A stretch of 64,000 bases of DNA, taken from assembly GCF_006442795.2 (NCBI RefSeq), contig NZ_CP083956.1, positions 186,001 to 250,000 on the forward strand. The letters run 5' to 3'. Both the position numbers and the translations under genes were made by a program. The notes beneath the pieces are model-generated. The model saw nothing but the letters and a program-made list of their open reading frames with translations, was not told the DNA's origin and did no database searches. Origin of the DNA: Mesorhizobium sp. B1-1-8 (lineage in GTDB: Bacteria > Pseudomonadota > Alphaproteobacteria > Rhizobiales > Rhizobiaceae). How positions within the stretch are numbered: the stretch's first letter is position 1; every line of letters begins with the position of its first letter. Positions 1-9,139 of this stretch are shown here, in pieces.

Positions 1-1152
1 GTTGGGGCCGAATCTCGGCCGGTTGCCCTGATAGGCGGCGGCGACATCGTCGGGCACGTCCTGGCGCGCAAGTGCTGCGAGCGCCTGGGCGGCGGCGATT
101 TTCATCTCGTCGTTGATGGTGGTGGCCCGGACATCCAGCGCGCCGCGGAAAATGTAGGGGAAGCCGAGCACATTGTTGACCTGGTTCGGATAGTCGGAGC
201 GGCCGGTGGCCATGATGGCGTCGGTGCGGATCTCGGCCACCTCCTCCGGCGTGATCTCCGGATCGGGATTGGCCATGGCGAAGATGATCGGGTTTCTGGC
301 CATCGACTGCACCATGGCGGTGGTCAGCGTGCCCTTGGCGGACAGGCCGAGGAAGACATCGGCGCCGTCCAGCGCCTCGGCCAGGCTGCGCGCCTCGGTC
401 TTGACCGCATGCGCCGACTTCCACTGGTTCATGCCTTCGGTGCGGCCCTGGAAAACCACTCCCTTGGTATCGCACAAAATGATGTTTTCGGGCGCAAAGC
501 CCATCGCCTTCATCAATTCGATGCAGGCGATGCCGGCGGCGCCCGCGCCGTTGCAGACCATCCTGGTGGTCTTCATGTCGCGGCCGGTGATCTCCAGCGC
601 GTTGATCAGCCCGGCGGCCGAGATGATGGCGGTGCCGTGCTGGTCGTCATGAAAGACCGGAATGTCCATCAGCTCGCGCAGGCGCTGCTCGATAATGAAA
701 CATTCCGGCGCCTTGATGTCCTCGAGGTTGATGCCGCCGAAGGAAGGGCCGAGAAAGCGCACGCAATTGATGAACTCATCGGCATCCTCGGTCGCCACTT
801 CGAGGTCGATCGAATCGACATCGGCGAAGCGCTTGAACAGTACCGCCTTGCCTTCCATGACCGGCTTGGAGGCGAGCGCACCGAGATTGCCGAGGCCGAG
901 AATGGCGGTGCCGTTGGAGATGACCGCCACCATGTTGCCGCGCGCCGTATAATCGAAGGCGCGGCTCGGGTCCTCGGCGATGGCGCGCACCGGAACGGCG
1001 ACGCCCGGCGAATAGGCGAGGCTCAAATCGCGCTGCGTGGCCATCGGCTTGGTGGCGACGATTTCAAGCTTGCCGGGCCGCCCCATGGCATGGAATTCGA
1101 GCGCCTCCTGCGCGCTGACGGAGGGCCCGCTGCTTTCGGTTTTCCTGGCCAT
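1..1152 (-). CDS. NADP-dependent malic enzyme, N-terminal part (cut by the window edge)
   Basis: Malic enzyme oxidatively decarboxylates malate to pyruvate in the cytoplasm. In rhizobia it connects C4-dicarboxylate use to acetyl-CoA supply. The leftward frame is open from the ATG at 1152 ([10 protein letters not shown]) to base 1, giving 384 codons with no stop. Recognisable stretches are the catalytic-domain segments [10 protein letters not shown] and [17 protein letters not shown], the conserved [12 protein letters not shown] and the NAD(P)-binding NGAGAAGIA. The C-terminal part, where rhizobial enzymes usually carry a phosphotransacetylase-like extension, lies outside the window, so the DME or TME type cannot be decided. 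A GAGGA sequence lies about 10 bases before the start. The gene diverges from mutS across a 234-base gap with no obvious regulatory structure. Confidence 0.93.
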   Translation of the reverse strand, partial: MARKTESSGPSVSAQEALEFHAMGRPGKLEIVATKPMATQRDLSLAYSPGVAVPVRAIAEDPSRAFDYTARGNMVAVISNGTAILGLGNLGALASKPVMEGKAVLFKRFADVDSIDLEVATEDADEFINCVRFLGPSFGGINLEDIKAPECFIIEQRLRELMDIPVFHDDQHGTAIISAAGLINALEITGRDMKTTRMVCNGAGAAGIACIELMKAMGFAPENIILCDTKGVVFQGRTEGMNQWKSAHAVKTEARSLAEALDGADVFLGLSAKGTLTTAMVQSMARNPIIFAMANPDPEITPEEVAEIRTDAIMATGRSDYPNQVNNVLGFPYIFRGALDVRATTINDEMKIAAAQALAALARQDVPDDVAAAYQGNRPRFGPN

Positions 1153-1386
1153 GATGCTTTTGATTTCCTCACCGGTGCGGCACCGCTTGGGACGGGTGCT
1201 TTCTTATGGATTTCCGGATTAAGGCTACACGCGGCCACTGTAAACCGACAAGCCCGGCGAAGCTGCTTCAACGAGCAGGCATTGCCGGGACTCGGTTGGC
1301 GGCCGACTGGCAGTTTGCTGGCGGTTTCCCCTGCTTTTCGAGCGGCCGGCATTAAACCCCGCAGCCACATCTGCTAGCGTTTCGCT

Positions 1387-4155
1387 ATGAATATGCACAT
1401 GCCAACCGATCCCGACGGCCTGGAAACAACAGCGGCGGCGCCAGCCATGGGCGGCGTCACGCCGATGATGGAACAGTATATCGAGATCAAGGCGGCGAAC
1501 CCGGATTCGCTCCTGTTCTACCGCATGGGCGATTTCTACGAGCTGTTCTTCGACGACGCCGAAAAGGCTAGCCGGGCGCTCGGCATCGTGCTGACCAGGC
1601 GCGGCAAGCACCAAGGCCACGACATCCCGATGTGCGGCGTGCCGGTGCATGCGGCGGACGACTATCTGCAGAAGCTGATCGCGCAGGGTTTTCGCGTTGC
1701 CGTATGCGAGCAGATCGAGGATCCGGCGGAAGCCCGGAAGCGCGGCGGCAAATCGGTAGTGCGCCGCGACGTGGTGCGGCTGGTCACGCCTGGCACCATC
1801 ACCGAGGACAAGCTGCTCGCGCCGTCGGAATCGAGTTTCCTGATGGCATTGGGGCGCGTGAAGGGCAGCAGCGACACAAGAGGCGGGGAGCGCGGCAGCG
1901 CGACGGGGAACCCAGGAAGTTTCGCGCTTGCGTGGATCGACATCTCGACCGGCGCTTTCAGGGTCGCCGAGACGACCGCAGAGCGGCTGCTTGCCGACAT
2001 CTTCCGCGTCGATCCGCGCGAGCTGATCGTTGCCGAACCGGTCTTCCACGATGCCGAGCTTAGGCCTGTGTTCGATGTGCTCGGCCGCGTCGCCAACCCG
2101 CAGCCGCCTTCGCTGTTCGATTCGGCATCGGCCGCGGGCCGCATCGCCCGCTTCTTCGAGGTGGCGACGCCGGACAGCTTCGGCGCGTTTTCGCGCGCCG
2201 AGCTCTCGGCGATCTCGGGGGCCATCGCCTATGTCGAGAAGACGCAAAAGGCCGAGCGGCCGCCGCTGTCGCGCCCCGAGCGCGAGGAAGCCGGCTCGAC
2301 GCTGTTCATCGATCCGGCGACCCGCGCCAATCTGGAACTGTTGCGCACGCTTTCCGGCAGCCGCGACGGCTCGCTGTTCAAGGCGATCGACCGCACGGTG
2401 ACCGGCGGCGGCGCAAGGCTGCTTGCCGACCGGCTGATGGCGCCGCTCACCGATCCGGCGGCGATCGCGGCAAGGCTGGACTCGGTGTCGTTCTTCCGCA
2501 CCGAGACGCGGCTCTGCCAGGGGTTGCGGACGAGCCTGAAAGGCGTCGCCGACATGCCGAGGGCGTTGTCGCGACTGGCGCTCAACCGCGGCGGCCCGCG
2601 CGATCTCGGCGCGCTGCGGGCCGGCTTCGAAGCGGCCGGCGCGATCGCCGAACTGTTCGAGGGCGCAGAGCTGCCCGCCGAGCTGGCTGCGGCGCTGGCG
2701 GCAATCAAGGCTTTGCCCGAAAAGCTAGCCCGGCACCTCAGCGAAGCGCTCGACGACGAACTGCCGCTCATCAGGCGCGACGGCGGCTTCGTGCGCGCCG
2801 GCTATCACGCCGAGCTCGACGAGATGCGGGCGCTCCGCGACGAATCGCGCAAAGTGATCGCCGGGCTGGAGCGCTCGCTGATCGAGGAAACCGGCATCCG
2901 CTCGCTAAAAATCCGGCACAACAATGTGCTGGGCTATTACATCGAGGTCACCGCCAACCATCACGCGGCGATGACCGGCAGCGACGGCGCCAAGGCGCGC
3001 TTCATCCACCGCCAGACCATGGCCAACGCCATGCGCTTCACCACGACCGAGCTGGCCGAGCTGGAGACGAAGATCGCCAATGCCGCCGACCGGGCGCTGA
3101 GCATCGAGCTTGCCGCCTTCGATCGGCTGACCATGGAAGTCGTGGGAGAAGCTGACGCGATCCGCGCCGGCGCCGAGGCGCTCGCTGTCCTCGACGTGTC
3201 GGCCGCGCTTGCCCTGCTTTCGGAGAGCGAGGCCTGGTGCCGGCCGCTGGTCGATGCCAGCCTTGCCTTCGAGATTTGCGGTGGGCGCCACCCGGTGGTC
3301 GAACAGGCGCTGCGCCGTTCGGGCGAAGGGCCGTTCGTCGCCAATGACTGCAATTTGTCGCCGGAAGGCAACGCGAAAAACGGCGCGATCTGGCTGCTCA
3401 CAGGCCCCAATATGGGCGGCAAGTCGACCTTCCTGCGGCAGAACGCGCTGATTGCGATCCTCGCCCAGACCGGCTCGTTCGTGCCGGCGCAAAGCGCCCA
3501 TATCGGCGTCGTCGACCGGCTGTTCTCGCGCGTCGGCGCCTCCGACGATCTGGCGCGCGGCCGCTCGACCTTCATGGTCGAGATGGTCGAGACGGCGGCG
3601 ATCCTCAACCAGGCGGGCGAGCGGGCGCTCGTCATCCTCGACGAGATCGGCCGCGGCACCGCGACCTTCGACGGCCTGTCGATAGCCTGGGCGGCGGTCG
3701 AATATCTGCATGAGAAGAATCGCTGCCGGGCGATCTTCGCCACGCATTTCCACGAGATGACGGCGCTGGCCGGCAAATTGCCGCGGCTCTCCAACGTCAC
3801 CATGCGGGTCAAGGAATGGGAAGGCGATGTCGTCTTCCTGCATGAGGTCGGCAAGGGCGCGGCCGACCGCTCCTACGGTGTGCAGGTGGCGCGGCTCGCC
3901 GGTCTGCCCGAGGCCGTCGTGGCGCGCGCGAAAGAAGTGCTGCGCCAGCTGGAAGAAGGCGAAGTCTCGGGCAAGGCGAACCGGCTGGTCGACGACCTGC
4001 CGCTGTTTTCGGTGGCGGTGAAACGGGAAGCGCCGAAGCCGGTGAAGGACGATGCGCTGGGTGCGGCCTTGGTCGAGATCAATCCCGACGAGATGACGCC
4101 AAGGGAGGCGCTGGAAGCACTGTACCGGCTGAAGGGGCTGGCGACAAAACAATAG
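1387..4155 (+). CDS. mutS: DNA mismatch repair protein MutS
   Basis: MutS recognises base mismatches and small loops and starts methyl-independent or MutL-dependent repair. The 922-residue product has the N-terminal mismatch-reading motif GDFYELF near residue 48, a connector and lever region, and a C-terminal ABC-type ATPase. The ATPase shows Walker [10 protein letters not shown] near residue 672, Walker [16 protein letters not shown] and the following THFHE. The length is at the upper end for the family, partly because of a low-complexity insert around residue 155. The first ATG was taken; ATGs a few codons downstream (MNMHMPT) are alternatives that change little. It is convergent with the metallo-beta-lactamase gene, with a 48-base gap. 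Confidence 0.97.
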   Translation: MNMHMPTDPDGLETTAAAPAMGGVTPMMEQYIEIKAANPDSLLFYRMGDFYELFFDDAEKASRALGIVLTRRGKHQGHDIPMCGVPVHAADDYLQKLIAQGFRVAVCEQIEDPAEARKRGGKSVVRRDVVRLVTPGTITEDKLLAPSESSFLMALGRVKGSSDTRGGERGSATGNPGSFALAWIDISTGAFRVAETTAERLLADIFRVDPRELIVAEPVFHDAELRPVFDVLGRVANPQPPSLFDSASAAGRIARFFEVATPDSFGAFSRAELSAISGAIAYVEKTQKAERPPLSRPEREEAGSTLFIDPATRANLELLRTLSGSRDGSLFKAIDRTVTGGGARLLADRLMAPLTDPAAIAARLDSVSFFRTETRLCQGLRTSLKGVADMPRALSRLALNRGGPRDLGALRAGFEAAGAIAELFEGAELPAELAAALAAIKALPEKLARHLSEALDDELPLIRRDGGFVRAGYHAELDEMRALRDESRKVIAGLERSLIEETGIRSLKIRHNNVLGYYIEVTANHHAAMTGSDGAKARFIHRQTMANAMRFTTTELAELETKIANAADRALSIELAAFDRLTMEVVGEADAIRAGAEALAVLDVSAALALLSESEAWCRPLVDASLAFEICGGRHPVVEQALRRSGEGPFVANDCNLSPEGNAKNGAIWLLTGPNMGGKSTFLRQNALIAILAQTGSFVPAQSAHIGVVDRLFSRVGASDDLARGRSTFMVEMVETAAILNQAGERALVILDEIGRGTATFDGLSIAWAAVEYLHEKNRCRAIFATHFHEMTALAGKLPRLSNVTMRVKEWEGDVVFLHEVGKGAADRSYGVQVARLAGLPEAVVARAKEVLRQLEEGEVSGKANRLVDDLPLFSVAVKREAPKPVKDDALGAALVEINPDEMTPREALEALYRLKGLATKQ

Positions 4156-4203
4156 CAGCCGTCCGGGCACTGCTCATTGTGCCATTCGGTAAAAGCGCCG
4201 GTT

Positions 4204-5013
4204 CTATACGGGCTCAAAGCGGAAGCCGGTTTCGGTTCGGAAGATCCGCCCGACACCCGGTGAATCGAGATGCGCTCCTGCAACGCACCAGGCGTTGTCG
4301 GCGGCAAGGGCCATTATCCGCAGCCGGCTTGCTCGCGCTTGCTCCTGATCCGCGTCGAATTCCCACGCAACCTCCGGCCGATCGAACTGAAGCGACGGCA
4401 CATGCACGATGTCGCCCCAGATCAACAATGTTTCGCCCCTGCTCGTCACCCGAAAACATGTGTGGCCGACTTCGTGGCCAGGGGTGGCGATCGTCTCGAT
4501 GCTCACACCCAGGCGCTGTCCAGGGTCGAAAGGTTCGGCGCGGCTGTGGAAGCGCTTCAATCTCGCCTCTTGCCGAAACATGTCGAGCTCGGCTCGAGGG
4601 ACAAGCAAGCGGCAGAGTTGCGGGAAACCGTCCCCGCCATTCGGAAGGATGAGCCCCTGGATATGGTCGAGATGGGTGTGGGTGAAGGCAACCGTGCGTA
4701 TCCGATCGACGGCGATCTTCGCCTCGCTCAGCGCCTGCGGCAGAAAGCCCATCGTCGGGTGCCAGGCGTTCGAGGATCCGGTATCGATCAGCGTGATGTC
4801 TTCGCCGTCGTGGACGGCAAAGGCATTGACCGACAATCGGAGCGCGCCTTCGAAGAGCGGCACCTGCGAGGGGAGATCGTCGCCGAAAGGCTTGTCTCCC
4901 GGCTGGCGCAGTCTCCGGACCGGCATGTCGACATAACCGTCGCGCAGCGAGGTGACGGTCAAGTCGCCGATTTTATAGGTCGTGTGATAAGACCCGTCTG
5001 AAACTCGTTCCAA
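4204..5013 (-). CDS. MBL-fold metallo-hydrolase
   Basis: This is a soluble 269-residue protein of the metallo-beta-lactamase superfamily. It has the metal-binding motif HTHLDHIQG, the later histidine in PGHEVGHT, the bridging aspartate in WGDIVH, and a last histidine in GAHLD. No signal peptide is visible. The spacing fits a glyoxalase II or lactonase-like hydrolase rather than a true beta-lactamase, but the substrate cannot be told. It is the last gene of a leftward run behind an aldo/keto reductase (44-base gap), and may therefore share the copper-responsive transcript. The family call is secure and the function is open. Confidence 0.85.
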   Translation of the reverse strand: MERVSDGSYHTTYKIGDLTVTSLRDGYVDMPVRRLRQPGDKPFGDDLPSQVPLFEGALRLSVNAFAVHDGEDITLIDTGSSNAWHPTMGFLPQALSEAKIAVDRIRTVAFTHTHLDHIQGLILPNGGDGFPQLCRLLVPRAELDMFRQEARLKRFHSRAEPFDPGQRLGVSIETIATPGHEVGHTCFRVTSRGETLLIWGDIVHVPSLQFDRPEVAWEFDADQEQARASRLRIMALAADNAWCVAGAHLDSPGVGRIFRTETGFRFEPV

Positions 5014-5057
5014 TGCTTGCTCTCTTTCAGCCGTGCATTCCGACGTGGGGTTTTCGG

Positions 5058-5918
5058 CTAGATCATCTCCAGGCCGCGCTTGCGCGTCGGCGGCGGGAAG
5101 GCGCGGTCGAGCTCGGCGAAATCCTCCGGCGTCAGCCTGATGTCGAGCGCGGCGGCGTTCTGGCGGACGTGCTCCTGCCGGCTGGCTTTCGGGATGGCGA
5201 TAACGCCTTGCTGCGCCATCGTCCAGGCAAGTGCGATCTGCGCTGCCGTGGCGTTGTGTCGGGCGGCGATCGCGTCAAGCCTGGCGTTGCGTGCCAAGGC
5301 GCCCTGCTCGACCGGCGAATAGGCCATCAGCGGAATGCCGCGCTTCAGGCTCCAGGGCGCGAGGTCGAATTCGGGTCCGCGGCGCGAGAGATTATAGAGG
5401 ACCTGGTTGGTCTGGACGTTGCCGCCGTGGGCCAGGTCGACCAGTTCCTCCATCTCGTCGGTGTCGAAATTGGAGACGCCCCAGTGGCGGACCTTGCCGG
5501 CCGCCTTCAAGGCCTCGAAGGCTTCGACGGTTTCTGCCAAAGGCACGCTGCCCGGCCAGTGCAGCAGATAGAGATCGATGCGGTCGGTGGCGAGCCGTTT
5601 CAGGCTGTTCTCGCAGGCCCGCTCGACGCCGGCGCGCGAAGCGTTGGTCGGCAGCACCTTGGAGACCAGGAAGGTCTCGTCACGGCGCCCGGCAACAGCT
5701 TCCGCCACCACTTCCTCGGCGCCGCCGCCGGCATACATCTCCGCCGTATCGATCAGCGTGATGCCGAGGTCCAGGCCAAGCCTCAATGCCGCAACCTCGT
5801 CGGCGCGGCGCCGGCGGTCCTCGCCCATTTTCCATGTGCCTTGACCGAGCACCGGAACGGCTTCACCGGACGGTAGAGTGGTGGTTCTGATTTCAGCAGA
5901 TTTCGGCTTGGAAGACAT
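5058..5918 (-). CDS. Aldo/keto reductase
   Basis: This is an NADPH-dependent carbonyl reductase of the AKR superfamily with a TIM-barrel fold. The expected catalytic residues are visible: Asp and Tyr in DTAEMY, Lys in FLVSKVLP and His in YLLHWPG, followed by GVSNFD and the C-terminal cofactor segment AIPKASR. The ATG at 5918 ([11 protein letters not shown]) was chosen over an upstream one because a GGAGC sequence sits 9 bases before it and because the upstream 23 residues are not family-like. The product is 286 residues. It lies 96 bases downstream of the DUF305 gene on the same strand, so it may be read with the copper genes, although its substrate is unknown. Confidence 0.88.
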   Translation of the reverse strand: MSSKPKSAEIRTTTLPSGEAVPVLGQGTWKMGEDRRRRADEVAALRLGLDLGITLIDTAEMYAGGGAEEVVAEAVAGRRDETFLVSKVLPTNASRAGVERACENSLKRLATDRIDLYLLHWPGSVPLAETVEAFEALKAAGKVRHWGVSNFDTDEMEELVDLAHGGNVQTNQVLYNLSRRGPEFDLAPWSLKRGIPLMAYSPVEQGALARNARLDAIAARHNATAAQIALAWTMAQQGVIAIPKASRQEHVRQNAAALDIRLTPEDFAELDRAFPPPTRKRGLEMI

Positions 5919-6014
5919 GGTGGCTTGCTCCGCGTGAAGCCGGATCGCAGCACAGCCATGGCCGGAAATCCAGAGCGAAGGCCTCACCTTCGTCCAGAGT
6001 CCTGGCTCTGGCTG

Positions 6015-6404
6015 CTACTGCACCGGATGCTTGGCAAGCCAGTCCTGCATTTCCTTGATCTCGGTTTCCTGCGCCTTGACGACGCCTTCGGCGAGCTTGC
6101 GGATTTCCGGGTCCTTGCCATTGGCGATCACCACCTTGGCCATATCGATGGCGCCCTGATGATGCGGGATCATGCCGCGGACGAAGTCGACATCTGCATT
6201 GCCGGTGTATTTGATCGTCATGTCCTTGTGCATCTTTTTCATCGCCTTCTCGTAGCCGACTGTGGCCGGGCTCTGGGCGCCCATCGCCATCTTGGACATA
6301 TCGTGCTTCATCTCCTCCGACGAGGCCGGCACGCTTTCGAGGAAGACGGCAAGCAGCATTCCAGCCGCCATCAGCAACAGCACGATTTTCTTCGCCAGCG
6401 TCAT
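6015..6404 (-). CDS. DUF305 family exported protein (CopM-like)
   Basis: A 129-residue protein opens with a hydrophobic signal or anchor (KKIVLLLMAAGMLLAVFLES). A Met/His-rich stretch (EEMKHDMSKMAM) and the DUF305 signature MIPHHQGAIDMA follow. Members of this family are periplasmic or membrane-anchored, and several, such as cyanobacterial CopM, bind copper. The Met/His stretch fits that. The gene lies 43 bases downstream of copA on the same strand, so co-transcription from the CueR-type promoter is likely. A role as periplasmic copper carrier or scavenger is inferred from family and position. Confidence 0.85.
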   Translation of the reverse strand: MTLAKKIVLLLMAAGMLLAVFLESVPASSEEMKHDMSKMAMGAQSPATVGYEKAMKKMHKDMTIKYTGNADVDFVRGMIPHHQGAIDMAKVVIANGKDPEIRKLAEGVVKAQETEIKEMQDWLAKHPVQ

Positions 6405-6447
6405 TCAAGCTCTCCTTGTGGTTGGGGTTCGTATCTGGGGGTTTTGG

Positions 6448-8952
6448 TCAGAGTTTCAACGTCCTCAGCCGCAAGGCGTTGCCTATCACCGAGACCGACG
6501 ACAGGCTCATCGCCGCCGCCGCGATCATCGGCGACAGCAGTGTGCCGGTAAGCGGATAGAGCACGCCGGCCGCGATGGGCACGCCGAGCACGTTGTAGAG
6601 AAAGGCGAAGAACAGGTTCTGGCGGATGTTGCGGATCGTCGCCTGGGCGAGCGTGCGGGCTCTGACGATGCCGTTGAGGTCGCCCTTGACCAGCGTGATG
6701 CCGGCGCTTTCGACCGCGACATCGGCGCCCGTGCCCATGGCGATGCCGACATCGGCGCCAGCCAGCGCCGGCGCATCGTTGACGCCGTCGCCGGCCATCG
6801 CAACACCGGCGCCGCTCGCGCGCAGCTCCTCGACCAGCGCGCCCTTTTGCTCGGGCAGCAAGCCGGCGCGCACCTCGTCGATGCCGAGCCTGCCGGCTAT
6901 AGCTTTCGCGGTGCGCTCATTGTCACCGGTCGCCATGATGATCCTCAAGCCCTTGTCGTGCAGCGCCCTGATCGCTTCGGCCGTCGTTGCCTTGACCGGG
7001 TCGGCGACGGCGACGATGCCGGCCAACCCGCCGTCAACCGCAACGAACATCACCGTCTTACCTTCGGCCTGCAGCGCGTCGGCATTGGCCGCCGACGTGT
7101 CGATGCCGAGGTCCTTCATCATCGCGGCATTGCCGAGCGCCACCTTCTTGCCTGACACCGTGCCGGACACACCTTTGCCGGTTGCCGCCTCGAAGCCGTC
7201 GGCGTCAGCGATCTTCACGCCGCGCTCGGCCGCGCCTTCGACTATGGCCTCAGCCAGCGGATGCTCCGAACCTTTCTCTAGCGCGGCAGCGAGCGCCAGA
7301 AGGCCATTCTCATCAATGTCGTCGGCCGCCACCACGTCGGTCAATTTCGGCCGGCCCTCGGTCAGAGTGCCGGTCTTGTCGACGATCAGCGTGTCAACGG
7401 AAGCAAAACGCTCCAGCGCCGCGGCTTCCTTGACCAGCACGCCGGCGTGGGCGCCGCGCCCCGTGGCGGTCATGATCGACATCGGCGTGGCGAGGCCCAG
7501 CGCACAGGGGCAGGCGATGATCAGCACCGACACCGCCGACACGATGGCGAAGATCAGGCTGGGCTCGGGGCCGAAGAGCGACCAGGCTGCGAAGGCGATG
7601 ATCGCCACGAGCACCACTGCCGGGACGAAATAGAAGGAGACGCGGTCGGCCAACCCCTGGATCGGCGCGCGCGAGCGCTGCGCCCTGGCGACCATCTCGA
7701 CGATGCGCGACAGCGTGGTCTCGGCGCCGACCTTCTCGGCGCGCATGATCAGCGAGCCGTTTTTGTTCAGCGTGCCGCCGGTGAGAGGATCGCCTTTCGA
7801 TTTTTCGACCGGAAGCGGTTCGCCGGTGATCATTGATTCGTTGACCGCCGAGCGTCCCTCGAGCACGGTCCCGTCGACCGGGACCGCGTCGCCCGGACGG
7901 ACGCGGAGCTTGTCTCCGGTATTGACGCTGTCGAGCGGCACGTCCTTCTCGGACCCGTCGGCGCCGATCAGGCGCGCCGTCTTCGGCGCCAGGTCGAGCA
8001 AGGCGCGGATGGCCGAGCCGGTGCGCTCGCGGGCTCTGAGCTCCAGCACCTGGCCGAGGAATACCAGCGCGACGATCACGGCGGCCGCCTCGAAATAGAC
8101 CGGCACGGCGCCGTCATGGCCGCGGAACTGATGCGGGAAGACTTCCGGGAACAGCGTTGCGACAAGGCTGAACAGATAGGCGGCGCCGACGCCGAGCGAA
8201 ATCAGCGTCCACATGTTGGGGCTGCGGTTCAGGATCGATTCCCAGCCGCGATGGAAAAAAGGGAAGGCCGCCCACAGCACCACCGGGCTTGCCAGCGCCA
8301 GCTCCAACCAGGTTTTCGTCCGGCCGTCGATGAAGCTTTCGAAGCTGACGCCCAGCATCGGCGCCATGGCAATGACGAGAAGCGGCAGCGAGAGCACCGC
8401 GCTGACCCACAAGCGGCGGGTGAAATCGACGAGTTCCGGGTTCGGACCTTCATCACCGGTTGGCACGCCCATCGGCTCCAGCGCCATGCCGCAGATCGGG
8501 CAGGAGCCGGGCTTGTCGCGGATGATCTCGGGGTGCATCGGGCAGGTGTATTGTGTGCCTTTCGGCATCGGCTCCGGCTCAGGCCGGCCGGAAAGGTATT
8601 TTTCCGGCTCGGCTTCGAACTTGCCCTTGCAGCTCTCTGAGCAGAAGTAGAAGCCCTGCCCTTCGTGGCGAATAAAGTGCTTGGCACTCGCTCGGTCGAC
8701 CTTCATGCCGCAGACGGGATCGGTGGCCGTCAAATATTTGTCCGGCTCAGCCTGGAACTTCGCGCGACAGCGCTCGCTGCAGAAATGAAAGGTCCGGCCG
8801 GCATGCTCGGCCGTCGGCTTGCCGGCGGCCGGATCGACCGTCATGCCGCAGACCGGATCGCGAATCACCGCCACGGTTCCGGGTGTGGCATTTTTCGCCG
8901 AACAGCAGGATGCGCCGTGTGCATGATGATGGTTGTGGTCGGGATGGCTCAT
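6448..8952 (-). CDS. copA: Copper-translocating P1B-type ATPase with two YHS domains
   Basis: This is an inner-membrane heavy-metal ATPase of 834 residues that exports copper from the cytoplasm. The N-terminus is His-rich and has CC. Two YHS domains follow (each DPVCGM...FCSE.C..KF, about residues 32-122) and then a metal-binding segment with CPMHPE and CPICGM (about 134-160), in place of the usual HMA domain. The core shows the transport motif CPC near residue 481, the phosphorylated Asp in DKTGT near 524, SEHPLAEA and GDGVNDAPAL near 720. The ATG at 8952 was preferred to a TTG six bases upstream because of a GAGG sequence 9 bases before it. It heads a leftward run with DUF305, an aldo/keto reductase and an MBL hydrolase. 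Confidence 0.95.
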   Translation of the reverse strand: MSHPDHNHHHAHGASCCSAKNATPGTVAVIRDPVCGMTVDPAAGKPTAEHAGRTFHFCSERCRAKFQAEPDKYLTATDPVCGMKVDRASAKHFIRHEGQGFYFCSESCKGKFEAEPEKYLSGRPEPEPMPKGTQYTCPMHPEIIRDKPGSCPICGMALEPMGVPTGDEGPNPELVDFTRRLWVSAVLSLPLLVIAMAPMLGVSFESFIDGRTKTWLELALASPVVLWAAFPFFHRGWESILNRSPNMWTLISLGVGAAYLFSLVATLFPEVFPHQFRGHDGAVPVYFEAAAVIVALVFLGQVLELRARERTGSAIRALLDLAPKTARLIGADGSEKDVPLDSVNTGDKLRVRPGDAVPVDGTVLEGRSAVNESMITGEPLPVEKSKGDPLTGGTLNKNGSLIMRAEKVGAETTLSRIVEMVARAQRSRAPIQGLADRVSFYFVPAVVLVAIIAFAAWSLFGPEPSLIFAIVSAVSVLIIACPCALGLATPMSIMTATGRGAHAGVLVKEAAALERFASVDTLIVDKTGTLTEGRPKLTDVVAADDIDENGLLALAAALEKGSEHPLAEAIVEGAAERGVKIADADGFEAATGKGVSGTVSGKKVALGNAAMMKDLGIDTSAANADALQAEGKTVMFVAVDGGLAGIVAVADPVKATTAEAIRALHDKGLRIIMATGDNERTAKAIAGRLGIDEVRAGLLPEQKGALVEELRASGAGVAMAGDGVNDAPALAGADVGIAMGTGADVAVESAGITLVKGDLNGIVRARTLAQATIRNIRQNLFFAFLYNVLGVPIAAGVLYPLTGTLLSPMIAAAAMSLSSVSVIGNALRLRTLKL

Positions 8953-8985
8953 GAGCAAATGCCTCGGAATTCTCGAATTGAGGCG

Positions 8986-9016
8986 GAGGTAGCCCTTCCA
9001 GCAACTGGAAGGTCAA
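8986..9016 (-). promoter_or_regulatory. CueR-type copper-responsive promoter and operator of copA
   Basis: A perfect inverted repeat, CCTTCCA-N5-TGGAAGG, lies at 8994-9012. On the leftward strand a TTGACC -35 box (9011-9016) is separated by 19 bases from TACCTC (8986-8991). An overlong spacer filled by such a palindrome is the hallmark of MerR-family activation, and the repeat matches the CueR box of copper-efflux promoters. It lies 34 bases upstream of the copA start. A cueR gene is found at 19596. The -10 box is weak, as is usual for these promoters. Confidence 0.85.
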
Positions 9017-9139
9017 GGGCCAGTTTCAATTTTCGGAAATTCCGGCCCGGCCTTGCGCTGCATCAATCGCACGTCATTGAAAGCGCGGCCGCCAGCCCCA
9101 TACACAGCGCCGCGAAAACACGCTATAGACGCCGCCGAA

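Noticed and set aside
2905..4170. Long leftward frame of 421 codons opposite mutS
   Set aside because: It is antisense to the conserved MutS ATPase domain, has an Arg/His/Gln-rich composition typical of the opposite strand of GC-rich genes, and has no recognisable motif.
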